This document shows, in pieces, positions 35,002 through 44,305 of a stretch of DNA of 64,000 nucleotides. The stretch comes from Desulfonatronum thiosulfatophilum. Its GTDB lineage: Bacteria; Desulfobacterota; Desulfovibrionia; Desulfovibrionales; Desulfonatronaceae. The notes below the pieces were generated by a model. It did no database searches and had not been told where the DNA came from. It saw nothing but the letters and a program-made list of their open reading frames with translations. The position numbers and the translations under genes were made by a program. The number at the start of each line of letters is the position of its first letter. Positions within the stretch are counted from its first letter, which is position 1. The stretch is from positions 248,001 through 312,000 of the forward strand of contig NZ_FMXO01000001.1 of NCBI RefSeq assembly GCF_900104215.1, given 5' to 3'.

Positions 35002-35718
35002 TCAGGTGTTGAACTTTCGGCAGTATTCCAGAAAATCCTTCGCCTCTTCAAAATCCTGATTAAGGGCCAAGGCACGCTGGAGGTGATCGATACATTTGCC
35101 ATAGTCTTTCAAATCATAAAAGACTCTAGCGACATTGAAATGCAAGTGTTCATCATGGTCGTTAAGCGACAAGGCCTTGTCGTAATACGCCAGGGATTCA
35201 TCCAAAAACCCCCCTTTCCGCAAATTAGTGCCGAACTCATTGAACCGATGCCGTTCCGTCTCAATGAAAACATTATCAAGATTCAGAATTCGGGCCAGAG
35301 CCTTCTTCAATCGTTGATGATCTTTTGTTTGACAGTAGATATCTCCAAGCCTGAGACTCGCCTGGGAATTCTGCTCGTCAATATGTAAAGCCTTGACAAA
35401 TTCAGACTCAGCTGCGTCCAACTGCTTTAATTCAAAAAGCTTCTCTCCTTGATCCAGTTTCCGCTGCAACGATTTCAGCACAGGCAAGGTCTTGCGCTCG
35501 TAATAGTCGAGTTCTGGAGCATACTCGAGCATGAATGTCTTTTTGGAAATACGCGAGACAATGCCTGAGGGAACATGCTGTTGATTCAGCGGCTGAACCT
35601 CATAGGTATCGTCATCCACTCTGCGGACAAACCAGTATGTCCTGGTTGATGAAGACATTCGCGTCCCGCCGAACCCACCGGACATTTCCGTTTTTTTTGA
35701 ATAGACGCCAAGAATCAT
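35002..35718 (-). CDS. TPR protein of the GVxS-type family
   Basis: Soluble protein of 238 aa. A first domain (residues ~1-65: GVYSKK, YWFVRRVDDDTYEVQPLN, SGIVSRISKKTF) is followed by tetratricopeptide repeats from ~85 on (RHRFNEFGTNLRKGGFLDES marks one). The gene at 50415 is a clear paralogue with the same layout. The function is unknown; TPR proteins assemble complexes. The start at 35718 has no visible ribosome site, and the leader contains a long inverted repeat. Confidence 0.82.
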   Translation of the reverse strand: MILGVYSKKTEMSGGFGGTRMSSSTRTYWFVRRVDDDTYEVQPLNQQHVPSGIVSRISKKTFMLEYAPELDYYERKTLPVLKSLQRKLDQGEKLFELKQLDAAESEFVKALHIDEQNSQASLRLGDIYCQTKDHQRLKKALARILNLDNVFIETERHRFNEFGTNLRKGGFLDESLAYYDKALSLNDHDEHLHFNVARVFYDLKDYGKCIDHLQRALALNQDFEEAKDFLEYCRKFNT

Positions 35719-35729
35719 GATTTTCAATA

Positions 35730-35809
35730 GGAGGTTAATCTGAATGGATAAACATCAGTTGGAGGTGTACATTGACGGAAGTGAAGTCCTAACCATTAAC
35801 CTCCCATGA
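35730..35809 (+). other. Inverted repeat and possible 21-codon leader ORF
   Basis: GGAGGTTAAT (35730-35739) and ATTAACCTCC (35795-35804) are perfect 10-bp inverted arms. On the plus strand AGGAGG precedes an ATG at 35744 opening a 21-codon frame ending at 35809. On the minus strand the same arms fold in the leader of the TPR gene. The rest of the spacer up to 35948 shows nothing clear. Confidence 0.4.
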
Positions 35810-35948
35810 AATCAACAACTTTATGGGAACAACAAAATTTGGCTAATCTTTGGAAATTGCGGAGGGTCAAGAAAGAAAAAATTATTAAGCAATTATGACA
35901 AGACAATAGGGAATTGTTCGGCTGAACCGTTATCAAAAATCTCAGTTG

Positions 35949-36722
35949 TCAGATGGTAAAAGAGTTGTATATTTTCAACATGTCTCCATAGCTGTTCCCA
36001 TTTCGCATTCCGAAAAACATTTCCAGGGACATTTCCATCTTGTTTTCCATGTCTGCCAGGATCTCCTTACGCAGCAGAATCAAACGATATTTCACGAAAT
36101 CATGTTCAAATCCGTCCTGGATCAGGGCCATGCCCTCGGAAAAGTAGTAGGAACGAATGTACTCCGAAAACAGCTGCATTTTCTTGTGATCGTTGCGCCG
36201 TGCGAACATGGAATAAACCATCATGTTGATGATCAACGCCTCGATCTTCATGGCCTGATCGATGAGCAGGAACTTTTCCCTGGTTTTCGGCTTGTCCAGG
36301 TTCTGTAAGGCCTGCTGGGCGATCTCGAATACCTCTTTCTCGAATATGGGCGAAATGGAAAACTTGGATATGATGCGGATCAGGACTTTTTGCGGATTCT
36401 CGTTCCCGGCGATGCCGAGCAGGCAGATTGCCAGCAGGTCCAGCTTGCGGTGCAGATCCCGCAGCAGGTTGCGTTGCTTCACAGTGGCCAGCCGCCTGCA
36501 GTCATCGACGGAAAAACCTGATTGCAACAGGCTCAACAGATGCTTGATGAAGGGTTCGGCCGCATGCCTGGCCTCTTCCTCCAGGAAACGGCCGTTCTTG
36601 TGCCGGTCCAGCGCCTTTTTCAGGGAAAGCCAGTAGGCCGCAACGGCCTCCAGCGGGGTGTGCACAAGGTCGACAATTCGTGAAGATTGCTTCGCCTCAT
36701 CTGCCTTTGCCATGTTGTTCAC
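35949..36722 (-). CDS. Unknown all-helical protein
   Basis: Protein of about 257 aa that I do not recognise. It is almost wholly alpha-helical by composition, with no signal peptide, cysteine cluster or membrane segment, and several basic stretches. A GTG start at 36722 has AAGGAG six bases before it; the ATG at 36713 is the alternative. It begins 10 bp after the end of the DedA-like gene and so is probably cotranscribed with it. Confidence 0.75.
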   Translation of the reverse strand: MNNMAKADEAKQSSRIVDLVHTPLEAVAAYWLSLKKALDRHKNGRFLEEEARHAAEPFIKHLLSLLQSGFSVDDCRRLATVKQRNLLRDLHRKLDLLAICLLGIAGNENPQKVLIRIISKFSISPIFEKEVFEIAQQALQNLDKPKTREKFLLIDQAMKIEALIINMMVYSMFARRNDHKKMQLFSEYIRSYYFSEGMALIQDGFEHDFVKYRLILLRKEILADMENKMEMSLEMFFGMRNGNSYGDMLKIYNSFTI

Positions 36723-36732
36723 ATTGCGCTCC

Positions 36733-37428
36733 TTAATCCGCGGACATCGTCTGCTGCGCATCCGCCTGAGGCCTGCCCAACCGATTGTGCAGGACAAAAC
36801 CGACGATGAACAAACCGGCCAAAACGATCAGCGGCCAGAGAACCTCAAGGGAAATCATCTCCCGCCCTTCATCGACATCCATCACACCGTGCAGCATCGA
36901 CGCATAAAGCAGCCCCTTGAGCATGTAGCCGATCATCGCGCTGATCACAAAACGCTTCAGAGGTATACGCAATAGTCCGGAGCCGTAATTGATGATGGAA
37001 TGCGGAAAACCGGGGAGGGTGCGCATGGCGCACAGCATCAAAAAATTCGTATTGCGCCGCAGGATTTGATACATGCGACCCTGCTGCACCCGCGACACCC
37101 AGCTGTTTCCCAGACGCCGCGAGAAATAATAGGCCAAAGTACTTCCCAAAACGCCGCCGGCGGTGATCATCGCAGTAGCCGGAAGAGGGTCATAGAGCAG
37201 CCCGATCACCAGAAACATGATCGATCCGGGCAATGCCAGGGCAAAAGGAAATGCCTGGGCGCAGATCAGTATCGGAACAAGCCACCAGGTATGGGTCCAC
37301 TGCTCCGCCTTGAGGTGGATCAGCTTCCCGTACTCCATGCCGAACCACAGAGCCAGCCCCATGATGCCCAGGATAACTACCCAGCCAGCAGCGGGAAACA
37401 ACGATGGTGTTCGCGCCGATTCGGTCAT
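36733..37428 (-). CDS. TVP38/TMEM64 (VTT-domain) membrane protein
   Basis: Membrane protein of 231 aa with five or six hydrophobic segments and the VTT/DedA motif region: FALALPGSIMFLVIGLLYDP (residues ~61-80) then AGGVLGSTLAYYFSRRLG. Members of this superfamily are linked to lipid scrambling or proton-coupled transport; this protein's substrate is unknown. It is upstream of the helical unknown and 34 bp beyond the ABC permease stop. Confidence 0.88.
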   Translation of the reverse strand: MTESARTPSLFPAAGWVVILGIMGLALWFGMEYGKLIHLKAEQWTHTWWLVPILICAQAFPFALALPGSIMFLVIGLLYDPLPATAMITAGGVLGSTLAYYFSRRLGNSWVSRVQQGRMYQILRRNTNFLMLCAMRTLPGFPHSIINYGSGLLRIPLKRFVISAMIGYMLKGLLYASMLHGVMDVDEGREMISLEVLWPLIVLAGLFIVGFVLHNRLGRPQADAQQTMSAD

Positions 37429-37462
37429 TGCAGCTCTTGTTTTGGCGGAATCATATTCATGA

Positions 37463-38260
37463 TTACCTGATCAGCCGCTTGCGCATGGCGCGTATGGCCA
37501 GGATAAAAAACACGCTGCTGAACGCCAGCAGATATCCCAGGCTGGTGAAAAGACCGGACTCCATCCTGCCCGTGGCGGCAAGCCGGGAAATCTCCACCAA
37601 ATGATACAGCGGCGAAAGCTGGGCCACGAGCTGCGCCCATTCCGGCAGACCGGCCACTGGAAAAAAGGTTCCGCTGAACAGAAAAAGCGGCGTGATGAAA
37701 AGAAACATCGGCAGGTTGAACATGTCGATACTCGGGGTGATGCCGGTGAAATACATGCCCACCGACCCGAAGGCCATACCCCCCAGGAAGGCCAACGGCA
37801 AGATCCACAGCCCCTCCGGCAACCGCACCAGCCCGAACAAGGCGATCACCACCAACATCAAAGCCGCGGCCATGACGGACTTGGTGGCTCCCCAGAGGAT
37901 TTCTGCGGTGATGATCTCTTCCAGCGACAGCGGCGTGGCCAGCATCGCGTCAAAGGTCTTCTGGTAATACATGCGCACAAAGGATGCGAATGTGGTCTCG
38001 TAGAAGGCGTTGAACATGATGGCAGTGGCCAGCAGAGCCGGCGCGATGAAGGCCACGTAGGTCAACTCTTGCCCCGCATAGATCACATCGCCGATCAATC
38101 CGCTGAATCCCACGCCAAAGGCCACCAGGTAGAAGATCGGCTCCAGCAGGGGCACGAGAAAATTGACCTTCCAGATCCGCCGGTACACCACCAAGTTGCG
38201 TTCCCAGACCCGCAACAGCCTCCGGGAGTACTGCATGAAAAATTGCCGTGACAGGTTCAT
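37463..38260 (-). CDS. ABC-2 type permease (NodJ-like)
   Basis: Export permease of 265 aa with six hydrophobic segments and the ABC-2 shape: a basic cytoplasmic start, ALLATAIMFNAFYETTFASFVRMYYQKTFDAMLATPLS (residues ~75-112 region), and a later LFLFSGTFFPVAGLPEWAQ. It pairs with the ATPase gene, with which it overlaps by 4 bp. The pair most resembles NodIJ-type exporters; substrate not known. Confidence 0.92.
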   Translation of the reverse strand: MNLSRQFFMQYSRRLLRVWERNLVVYRRIWKVNFLVPLLEPIFYLVAFGVGFSGLIGDVIYAGQELTYVAFIAPALLATAIMFNAFYETTFASFVRMYYQKTFDAMLATPLSLEEIITAEILWGATKSVMAAALMLVVIALFGLVRLPEGLWILPLAFLGGMAFGSVGMYFTGITPSIDMFNLPMFLFITPLFLFSGTFFPVAGLPEWAQLVAQLSPLYHLVEISRLAATGRMESGLFTSLGYLLAFSSVFFILAIRAMRKRLIR

Positions 38261-39180
38261 TCCCTTAAACCTCGCCCGGTCAACCGCAGGAACACGTCCT
38301 CCAGGGTAGCCAGCCTGAAAGTGCAGGTCTGGGTGCAGAACGTGCCGCGCAATGTCTGCTCCAGCTCATGCCCACGATCATTGTAGATGATGATCCGCGA
38401 TTCCAGGTCTTCATGGGCAAGTTCGTGAGCTCGCACGAACTCCCGCAACTCCTGGGACGGCGACTCCACTTCGATCACCGAATCACCGGCATATTCCCGG
38501 ATCAGCTTGACCGGCGCCCCTTCCACAAGCAGCTTGCCGTGGTCGACGATGATCAGGCGGTCGCATAGACGAGCAGCTTCCTCCATGTAGTGGGTGGTCA
38601 AAAGCATGGTCAGTCCCCGGCCCCGCAACTCCTTCAGCTTGGTCCAGACCTGATGCCTCGACTGTGGATCAAGGCCCGTGGTCGGCTCATCCAGAATGAC
38701 CAGTTCCGGGTTGTTGATCAATGCCCGGGCCAGCATCAATCGCCGGGCCATGCCTCCGGACAGTTCCAGGACCCGGGCCGACTTCTTGTGCTCCAGGGCG
38801 AAGAATTCCAGCAGTTCCGAGGTCTTCCGAACCGCCACCACCCTGGGGATGTTGAAATATCCGGCAAAGACAAGCAGATTCTGTTCCACGGTCAGATCCG
38901 GATCCAGAGTATTCTCCTGCTGGCAGACCCCCAGCCGGGACCGGATATCCCGCCACCCCACCCCGATATCCTGATCGAAAACGCGCATCGTCCCGGACGT
39001 CAAGGGCGAGAACCCGTAGATCATCCGAATGGCCGTGGTCTTGCCCGCGCCGTTGGGTCCAAGAACTCCGAAGAACTCCCCTTTGGCCACGGAAAAACTC
39101 AAATCATCCACCGCAGTGAACGACCCGAACTGTTTGCGCAAATTGCTGGCTTCAATGACGGTTGGAGTGGTCGAGGGCAT
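38257..39180 (-). CDS. ABC exporter ATP-binding protein (NodI-like)
   Basis: ATPase of 307 aa: Walker A GPNGAGKTT, signature LSGGMARRLMLAR, Walker B LVILDEPTTGLD, and a C-terminal extension (residues ~220-307) of the NodI/drug-exporter kind. The start at 39180 is taken because codons further upstream fall in a repeat copy (39209-39336). The repeat therefore sits in its promoter region. It overlaps the permease gene by 4 bp (ATGA). Confidence 0.92.
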   Translation of the reverse strand: MPSTTPTVIEASNLRKQFGSFTAVDDLSFSVAKGEFFGVLGPNGAGKTTAIRMIYGFSPLTSGTMRVFDQDIGVGWRDIRSRLGVCQQENTLDPDLTVEQNLLVFAGYFNIPRVVAVRKTSELLEFFALEHKKSARVLELSGGMARRLMLARALINNPELVILDEPTTGLDPQSRHQVWTKLKELRGRGLTMLLTTHYMEEAARLCDRLIIVDHGKLLVEGAPVKLIREYAGDSVIEVESPSQELREFVRAHELAHEDLESRIIIYNDRGHELEQTLRGTFCTQTCTFRLATLEDVFLRLTGRGLRE

Positions 39181-39208
39181 AGATGATTGGGGAGAAAAAT
39201 GAACCCGC

Positions 39209-39336
39209 CTTCGCGGGTATGACTGCCCCGGAGACGGCTTTAACAACAAGCCATTCCCGAGAGGGCGGGAGCCCAGGTCATGCTTGCCTCAAGTTTTTGA
39301 AAGTAACCTTTCCTGCTCAGAAGGCTGAGTAGTTAC
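39209..39336. mobile_element. MITE-like element, partial copy
   Basis: It keeps the interior (ACCCGCCTTCGCGGGTATGACTG, GACGG, TTCCCGAGAGGGCGGGA, GTCATGCTTGCC) and the right end GCTGAGTAGTTAC of the family, in the orientation of the copy at 44845. The left end is missing. Its left side adjoins the start of the NodI-like gene. Confidence 0.8.
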
Positions 39337-39749
39337 AAACATTTCATTATAATATCGCCCTCAACCTGAAGTCCAGCGCGGAAACCACCCCAATGGCAGG
39401 GGCAGCCCCGTATCCTAAGATTCCGCGTTATCTTTTCAACGGGCCAATCCCACCATGCGATTTGCTCCAGCGCCAGAACGATGTGCTCTGGGAAGCGGAA
39501 ACGAATTATCCTGGCCGGATTCCCGCCGACAACGGCATAGGCCGGCACGTCGGAAACAACCACTGACCGTGAGGCGATAACCGCCCCGTTGCCGATCGTG
39601 ACGCCGGGCATAAGCATGGCTTCATACCCTCTCCAAACGTCATTTCCAATGACGGTGTCACCTTTGTAGGCCTTGCCGTCATCCACAAACGCCCCCTTCT
39701 CCCACCCTTTGCCGAAGATGAAGAAGGGATAGGTTGAAATAATCCACAA
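39333..39749 (-). pseudogene. Truncated CatB/Vat-type acetyltransferase
   Basis: Remnant of a left-handed beta-helix xenobiotic acetyltransferase. The part kept ([13 protein letters not shown], then [54 protein letters not shown]) is the C-terminal half of a protein normally about 210 aa; 138 aa remain with no N-terminal half upstream. The last ~25 residues are foreign and run into the neighbouring repeat. The active-site His region before the retained part is absent, so no activity is expected. Confidence 0.75.
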
Positions 39750-39951
39750 CCGTTTCAGGTTGCAAATGGCATAGATCTTGGTGCTGCCGGTTTATTCATC
39801 GATCAGGGCGTCAAGTGTTTATTCCATGCCTTTGCGTCCAGGGAACCGCCCATGATGTCTTGTCTCAATTTTGTTTCATAGAAAGGGGTCAAGTCTTCAA
39901 CAGACTGGACTTCGCACTGAAAAGGAAAACACATTGGACTTGACCAACCGC
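39750..39951. other. Spacer between acetyltransferase remnant and flavoprotein
   Basis: No gene or clear signal. It may hold scrambled remains of the acetyltransferase 5' half, but no recognisable codons of it are seen. Confidence 0.4.
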
Positions 39952-40566
39952 TTATCCCTCCGCCGGTCCGGGATCGGGGAAATCGTTCAGGTGAGGTTTA
40001 ACGGCTTTGCCCAGCCAGGCGATGGTTCGGCCGAGGTGGTTCATGTTCCGCAGTCCCTCCTCGTCCTGGAGCACGTCGCCCTTGTGCAGGCCGTATCCCA
40101 GGTTCCAGTAGATCGATCCGGGAACGATCATCGAGGACATCAGAAACATGTGGTTGATGGTGTCGAAGACATGCGTGCCCCCTCCCCGGCGCACCGCGAC
40201 CACGGCAGCTCCGATCTTGCCGCGCAGCAGTCCGCCGTTGGCCACGCTGACCAAGCCCGTACGGTCCAGCAGGGCCTTCATCTCGGCGCTGACGTCGGTG
40301 AAATACGTGGGGGAACCGAAAACCAGGGCATCGGCTGCCAGGACCTGCTCCAGGATGTCGTTCAGCGCGTCCGAGGTCACGGCACAGCGCTCGTCCTTGT
40401 TCTCAAAGCATTTGTAGCAGGCTATGCAGCCCGAGATTTTCCTGCCGCCCAACTGAACGAACTCCGTTTCCCAGCCCTCGCCCGCTAGCGGCTCCAAAAC
40501 CTTGCGCAACAGGACTTCCGTATTGCCGCCCTTGCGCGGACTTCCGTTGACTGCCAACACTTTCAT
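39952..40566 (-). CDS. Iron-sulfur flavoprotein / NADPH-dependent FMN reductase family
   Basis: Flavodoxin-fold protein of 204 aa. The FMN phosphate loop is NGSPRKGGNTEVLL (residues ~6-19), followed by a cysteine set CIACYKCFENKDERC (C-x2-C-x2-C-x7-C, about 46-60) as in iron-sulfur flavoproteins that hold a 4Fe-4S cluster. Electron transfer in anaerobes is the expected role. GGAG precedes the start at 40566. It follows the large kinase gene after 26 bp and may be cotranscribed. Confidence 0.9.
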   Translation of the reverse strand: MKVLAVNGSPRKGGNTEVLLRKVLEPLAGEGWETEFVQLGGRKISGCIACYKCFENKDERCAVTSDALNDILEQVLAADALVFGSPTYFTDVSAEMKALLDRTGLVSVANGGLLRGKIGAAVVAVRRGGGTHVFDTINHMFLMSSMIVPGSIYWNLGYGLHKGDVLQDEEGLRNMNHLGRTIAWLGKAVKPHLNDFPDPGPAEG

Positions 40567-40592
40567 TGTCTCCACCTCCATCAATGTCATAT

Positions 40593-43388
40593 CTAAAACA
40601 TAGGCCCAGTTCTTTCATGATCTAGGGTGGCCTCATCCGTCACTTGGTCATCGGCATACGCGGGCAAGGTGAAATATATGGTTGTCCCTTTGCCAGCTTT
40701 GCTGTTCACCCATATTCTGCCGCCGTGCTTTTCAATGAATTCCTTGCACAACAACAGACCGAGTCCCGTTCCTTTTTCGCCGCCAGTTCCTTTCCTGGAG
40801 CGCATCTTGTCCAATCTCAGGAGGTTGGACAGAGTTTCCTCATCCATCCCGATGCCATTGTCCTTGACGGAAACCGTGACGAAATCTTCGTTACTGTCGG
40901 CGCGAACATGCACCTTTCCCGCATTGCTCGAGAACTTGACGGCATTGGTGAACAGATTGCGCAGAATAGTATCCAACATGTGTTTGTCGACAAGCACACT
41001 TAATCCTTCCGGAATTTCGGATTGGAATTCGACATCCTTCTGCAGAGCGACCATCTTGATAAACTCGATGTTGCGATCGACCATTTCCGCCAGATCGCAC
41101 CGGCCCGGCTCGTACGCGATTTCACCTCGTTGCGCCAGCGCCCATTCCAACAGGTTTTCGAGGAGACGATGCAGGTTTTCAGCGGATTCCTGCATGTCAT
41201 GGGACAACCGTTGGATCTCATTCAGAGACAACTTGTCGACACGTTCCGTCAACATTTTGATGAACACGAGAAACCCCATGAAGGGTGACCTGAGGTCATG
41301 CGCGATGATGGAAAAGAATCTGTCCCGTTCCGCCAGAGCTGTCTCAAGTTGACGCTCCTTCTCAAGCAGTTCGGTGATGTCGGTGTTCGTGCCGAACCAG
41401 CGTACGATACGGCCCTGGTCGTCACGGATGGGAACAGCCCGCGACAGGAACCAGCAGTACTGGCCGTCCTTGCCGCGCAGAGGGAAGGTGTCCTCCCATT
41501 CCTCTCCTGTTGAGATGCTATGGCTGGCACTCTCCACGACGCGGTCCACGTGCTCGGGGTGGTGAACCTTGCGCCAGCCCATCCCCTGCGTCTCCTCAAA
41601 GGTGGTGCCGGTATAAACGTACCAGCGTCGATTGTACCAGAAAATAAAGCCCTTCTCGTCGGCCATCCAGGCCAACTGGCTCATGTTGTCGGCAAGGGTG
41701 CGAAAGCGTTCCTCGCTCTCGCGCAGAGCCTGCTCAATGCGCTTCCGCTCGGTTATGTCGATGAAGGTGGCGATAATCCCGATCTGTTCATCATTCGGCA
41801 TGCGGATGGGCGCGGCGTTTACAGAGATGAAGTGCGGCTGGTCATCCCCTTTCAGGTACACCAGAAGCTCCTTGGACCGTACTGTCTCGCCACGTGCGGC
41901 TCGCCTAATCGAAGCGTCATCAGATGTTACCAGGCCGCCTCCGGGCAGGCTCGCGCGCAACATCGCCAGTCGCGAGGCGAGATCCGCCTCGCGAGTGCGG
42001 GGATCGTACTGGAGGAGATGTTCCGCGGCAGGATTCATGCGCTTGATCTTCTCATCGAGTCCATAGATGACCACACCTTCGGCAAGGGCGTCGAGTGCGG
42101 CATCGAGTTCACTCGCCCTGAGCTCTGCCTTTATTTTCGCCTGCTGAAGCTCCTTCTCCAAGTTCGCACGCTGGGTAATGTCACGACCGACGAGTACCAC
42201 GCCCCAGATGCGTCCACGGTCGTTCCGCTCGGGCATGAAGCGGCAGTGGTGGACATAGGAACCGTCCCGTGTGGCGAATGCGATCTCCGCGGTCTGCTCC
42301 ACGCCCTCCTCGAGTGCCTTGTGGGCGGTACTTTCCAGTCTCCTCAGAGTTTCACCCTTTAGCCCGGCCTCGGCCAGCGTGCGGTGCAGTAATTGGCTTG
42401 CCGGCAGACCCGTCAGGCGTTCTATGGAGGGATTGACGTATGAGAGACGCATCTCGAGATTGAGCCTCGCAATGAGGTCGGATGAGTTCTCCACAAGAAG
42501 CCTGTAACCAGTATTGGCACTTAAAAAGGACTGGAGGGCATCTTCAACGCTTTGGCGACCCTCTCTGGAATCCCGGTAGGTCGCAAGTACGCCCGCAAGG
42601 ATGAAGCCGAATCCAAAAATTTGACTGATTCTGCCAAGCCAACTCAGGGGAGTGTGCACCGCATACATAAGGCCGAAACAAATTAAAGCAGTTATGATGA
42701 GAACGAGGCCGAGCAAGAACCAGTAGCCGAAAACCGAGCGAATGCGCCGGTATACGGAGTACTGTTCTTTCAAGGCAACGACAAAAAGGACCAGGGCAGT
42801 TGTAAGCACGAGTTGGCGTATGCGCGTCGGCCCTTCTCCCTGAACAAAAAAGGTTGGCAGGTTGCCACTGAGGCTTGCCCAGTAGACCAGCAAGGGAAGT
42901 AGAAGCATGCTGGTGTAGACCAGGGCCAGCAAAGAGAACTTAGCCCCTCCTTGAGAATAGGAACCAGACTGAAGTCGCTGGTGTGTGCTCACGAAGCAAC
43001 TCGCGGCAAAGGCGAGCGTGCTTATATTGTGGACCGTTACGATATCATTGGCTCCTAGCCCAAAGGCCGAATAGAAACTCGTCAGCACGTTGGCAATGCC
43101 GAAGGCCACCACGCCGCCACCAAGCGCAAGCACGCTTGGCTGTCCCTGGCGCAGATAGATTCTGGCGAATAGAATGGCCATGATCCCGCATGGGATGATA
43201 ATAAACAAAAATGTTGCGGTCTGGAGGAGAAAAGGTGAATAGTAAACGGTCCGAGAATCTTGCAGCGTGAGCAAAACCACAAGGATCGGCAGCGTGATCG
43301 CGGTGAGCAGGCCCAGACGTCTGCCCTTGCCTGGCCCAAGGAGGCGCGACATGTTGAAATGACTCATTGCTTCTTTAGCGGACGACAT
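40593..43388 (-). CDS. Multi-PAS membrane sensor histidine kinase
   Basis: Kinase of 931 aa. Seven or eight hydrophobic segments occupy residues ~25-275 (a 7TM-type input), followed by three PAS domains (~290-420, ~430-545, ~560-685), an H-box IIAHDLRSPF (~700), N-box LRNLFTNAVKFS, G1 DNGIGM, and G2 GTGLGLLL. There is no receiver domain and no response regulator next to it, so its partner is elsewhere. The start at 43388 is used; an ATG at 43418 is possible. It precedes the flavoprotein gene. Confidence 0.93.
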   Translation of the reverse strand: MSSAKEAMSHFNMSRLLGPGKGRRLGLLTAITLPILVVLLTLQDSRTVYYSPFLLQTATFLFIIIPCGIMAILFARIYLRQGQPSVLALGGGVVAFGIANVLTSFYSAFGLGANDIVTVHNISTLAFAASCFVSTHQRLQSGSYSQGGAKFSLLALVYTSMLLLPLLVYWASLSGNLPTFFVQGEGPTRIRQLVLTTALVLFVVALKEQYSVYRRIRSVFGYWFLLGLVLIITALICFGLMYAVHTPLSWLGRISQIFGFGFILAGVLATYRDSREGRQSVEDALQSFLSANTGYRLLVENSSDLIARLNLEMRLSYVNPSIERLTGLPASQLLHRTLAEAGLKGETLRRLESTAHKALEEGVEQTAEIAFATRDGSYVHHCRFMPERNDRGRIWGVVLVGRDITQRANLEKELQQAKIKAELRASELDAALDALAEGVVIYGLDEKIKRMNPAAEHLLQYDPRTREADLASRLAMLRASLPGGGLVTSDDASIRRAARGETVRSKELLVYLKGDDQPHFISVNAAPIRMPNDEQIGIIATFIDITERKRIEQALRESEERFRTLADNMSQLAWMADEKGFIFWYNRRWYVYTGTTFEETQGMGWRKVHHPEHVDRVVESASHSISTGEEWEDTFPLRGKDGQYCWFLSRAVPIRDDQGRIVRWFGTNTDITELLEKERQLETALAERDRFFSIIAHDLRSPFMGFLVFIKMLTERVDKLSLNEIQRLSHDMQESAENLHRLLENLLEWALAQRGEIAYEPGRCDLAEMVDRNIEFIKMVALQKDVEFQSEIPEGLSVLVDKHMLDTILRNLFTNAVKFSSNAGKVHVRADSNEDFVTVSVKDNGIGMDEETLSNLLRLDKMRSRKGTGGEKGTGLGLLLCKEFIEKHGGRIWVNSKAGKGTTIYFTLPAYADDQVTDEATLDHERTGPMF

Positions 43389-43447
43389 TAAACAGTCTCT
43401 TAAGTATCCAAAGTTCAAGTTATATTCTTACACTGCCATAATCATAA

Positions 43448-44065
43448 TCACCCAAAACGTGCAATACCCAGATAGTTGTAACTGGCTATCCGCAACCCGG
43501 ACACGTATCCGGTCTCCAGTTCCCTGATCCGGAATCCGCCTTGGGTGATGAGTTTTGGAATGTCGCGGTTCAGGTGACACCCGCCCGCCAAGCGCATCCA
43601 GATCGGCGTCAGGCGATCCTGCCACGAATGCACGCTGGGATCGGGAGAAACGCCGTGCTCGCAGAACAGCAGCGATCCTTCGGGCTTCAGCACGCGAGCC
43701 ATCTCCGCGAATGTTTTTTGCGGATCGGCAATGGTGCACAAGGTATAGGTCATGACGATGGTATCCATGCTCCTGTCCTCAAGCGGCATTTCCTCACCCG
43801 GCGCTTTGAGGATCTCCACCTCGAAGGGAGCGTCGCGGACGACGTCTTCCGCGATCTTCGTCATCTCGGAATATGGGTCCAGTCCCCACAACTTGGAGAC
43901 GTTGCGGGAATCATAGAACGGCAGGTTCAACCCGGACCCGAATCCGACCTCCAGAACATGCCCCGAGGCACGAGGAATCACTTTCTTCCGCTGACGCATC
44001 ATCGGCTTCATGCCGCATGTAAGATGCGTCGCTCTGGGAAGGATGTATTTTCTGTAAAACGACAT
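43448..44065 (-). CDS. Class I SAM-dependent methyltransferase (UbiE/METTL7-like)
   Basis: Methyltransferase of 205 aa with SAM motif I VLEVGFGSGLNLPFY (residues ~36-50), an acidic motif II, and a long DRSMDTIVMTYTLCTI segment. The start SFYRKYILPRATHLTCG and closing GYVSGLRIASYNYLGIARFG resemble METTL7-like/phosphatidylethanolamine methyltransferase relatives, so a lipid or small thiol substrate is conceivable. ATG at 44065 is preferred over one at 44164. It is 60 bp from the kinase gene. Confidence 0.85.
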   Translation of the reverse strand: MSFYRKYILPRATHLTCGMKPMMRQRKKVIPRASGHVLEVGFGSGLNLPFYDSRNVSKLWGLDPYSEMTKIAEDVVRDAPFEVEILKAPGEEMPLEDRSMDTIVMTYTLCTIADPQKTFAEMARVLKPEGSLLFCEHGVSPDPSVHSWQDRLTPIWMRLAGGCHLNRDIPKLITQGGFRIRELETGYVSGLRIASYNYLGIARFG

Positions 44066-44305
44066 TATCCCTGCCTGAATACGTCGTGCAGAATCGATAA
44101 CGGATCTTTTACCTGTTTTGAATCGGAATAAGAAAAGAATAGGCATCGAAACATGCAATGACAATTAAATGCCTTTGTCGGATGTCCAGCCTGCGCCAGC
44201 GAGAAAACACGGAGTCAAACAGATGACGATTGCCGAACCGAGAAGAAGATATTACTCGATACGGCTGCCGTTTTTCAACAAATGCAACCATCGAAGCGAG
44301 TTCAC

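Noticed and set aside
39180-39249. Longer start of the NodI-like ATPase
   Set aside because: The extra 23 codons are translated from the repeat element and do not resemble the family.
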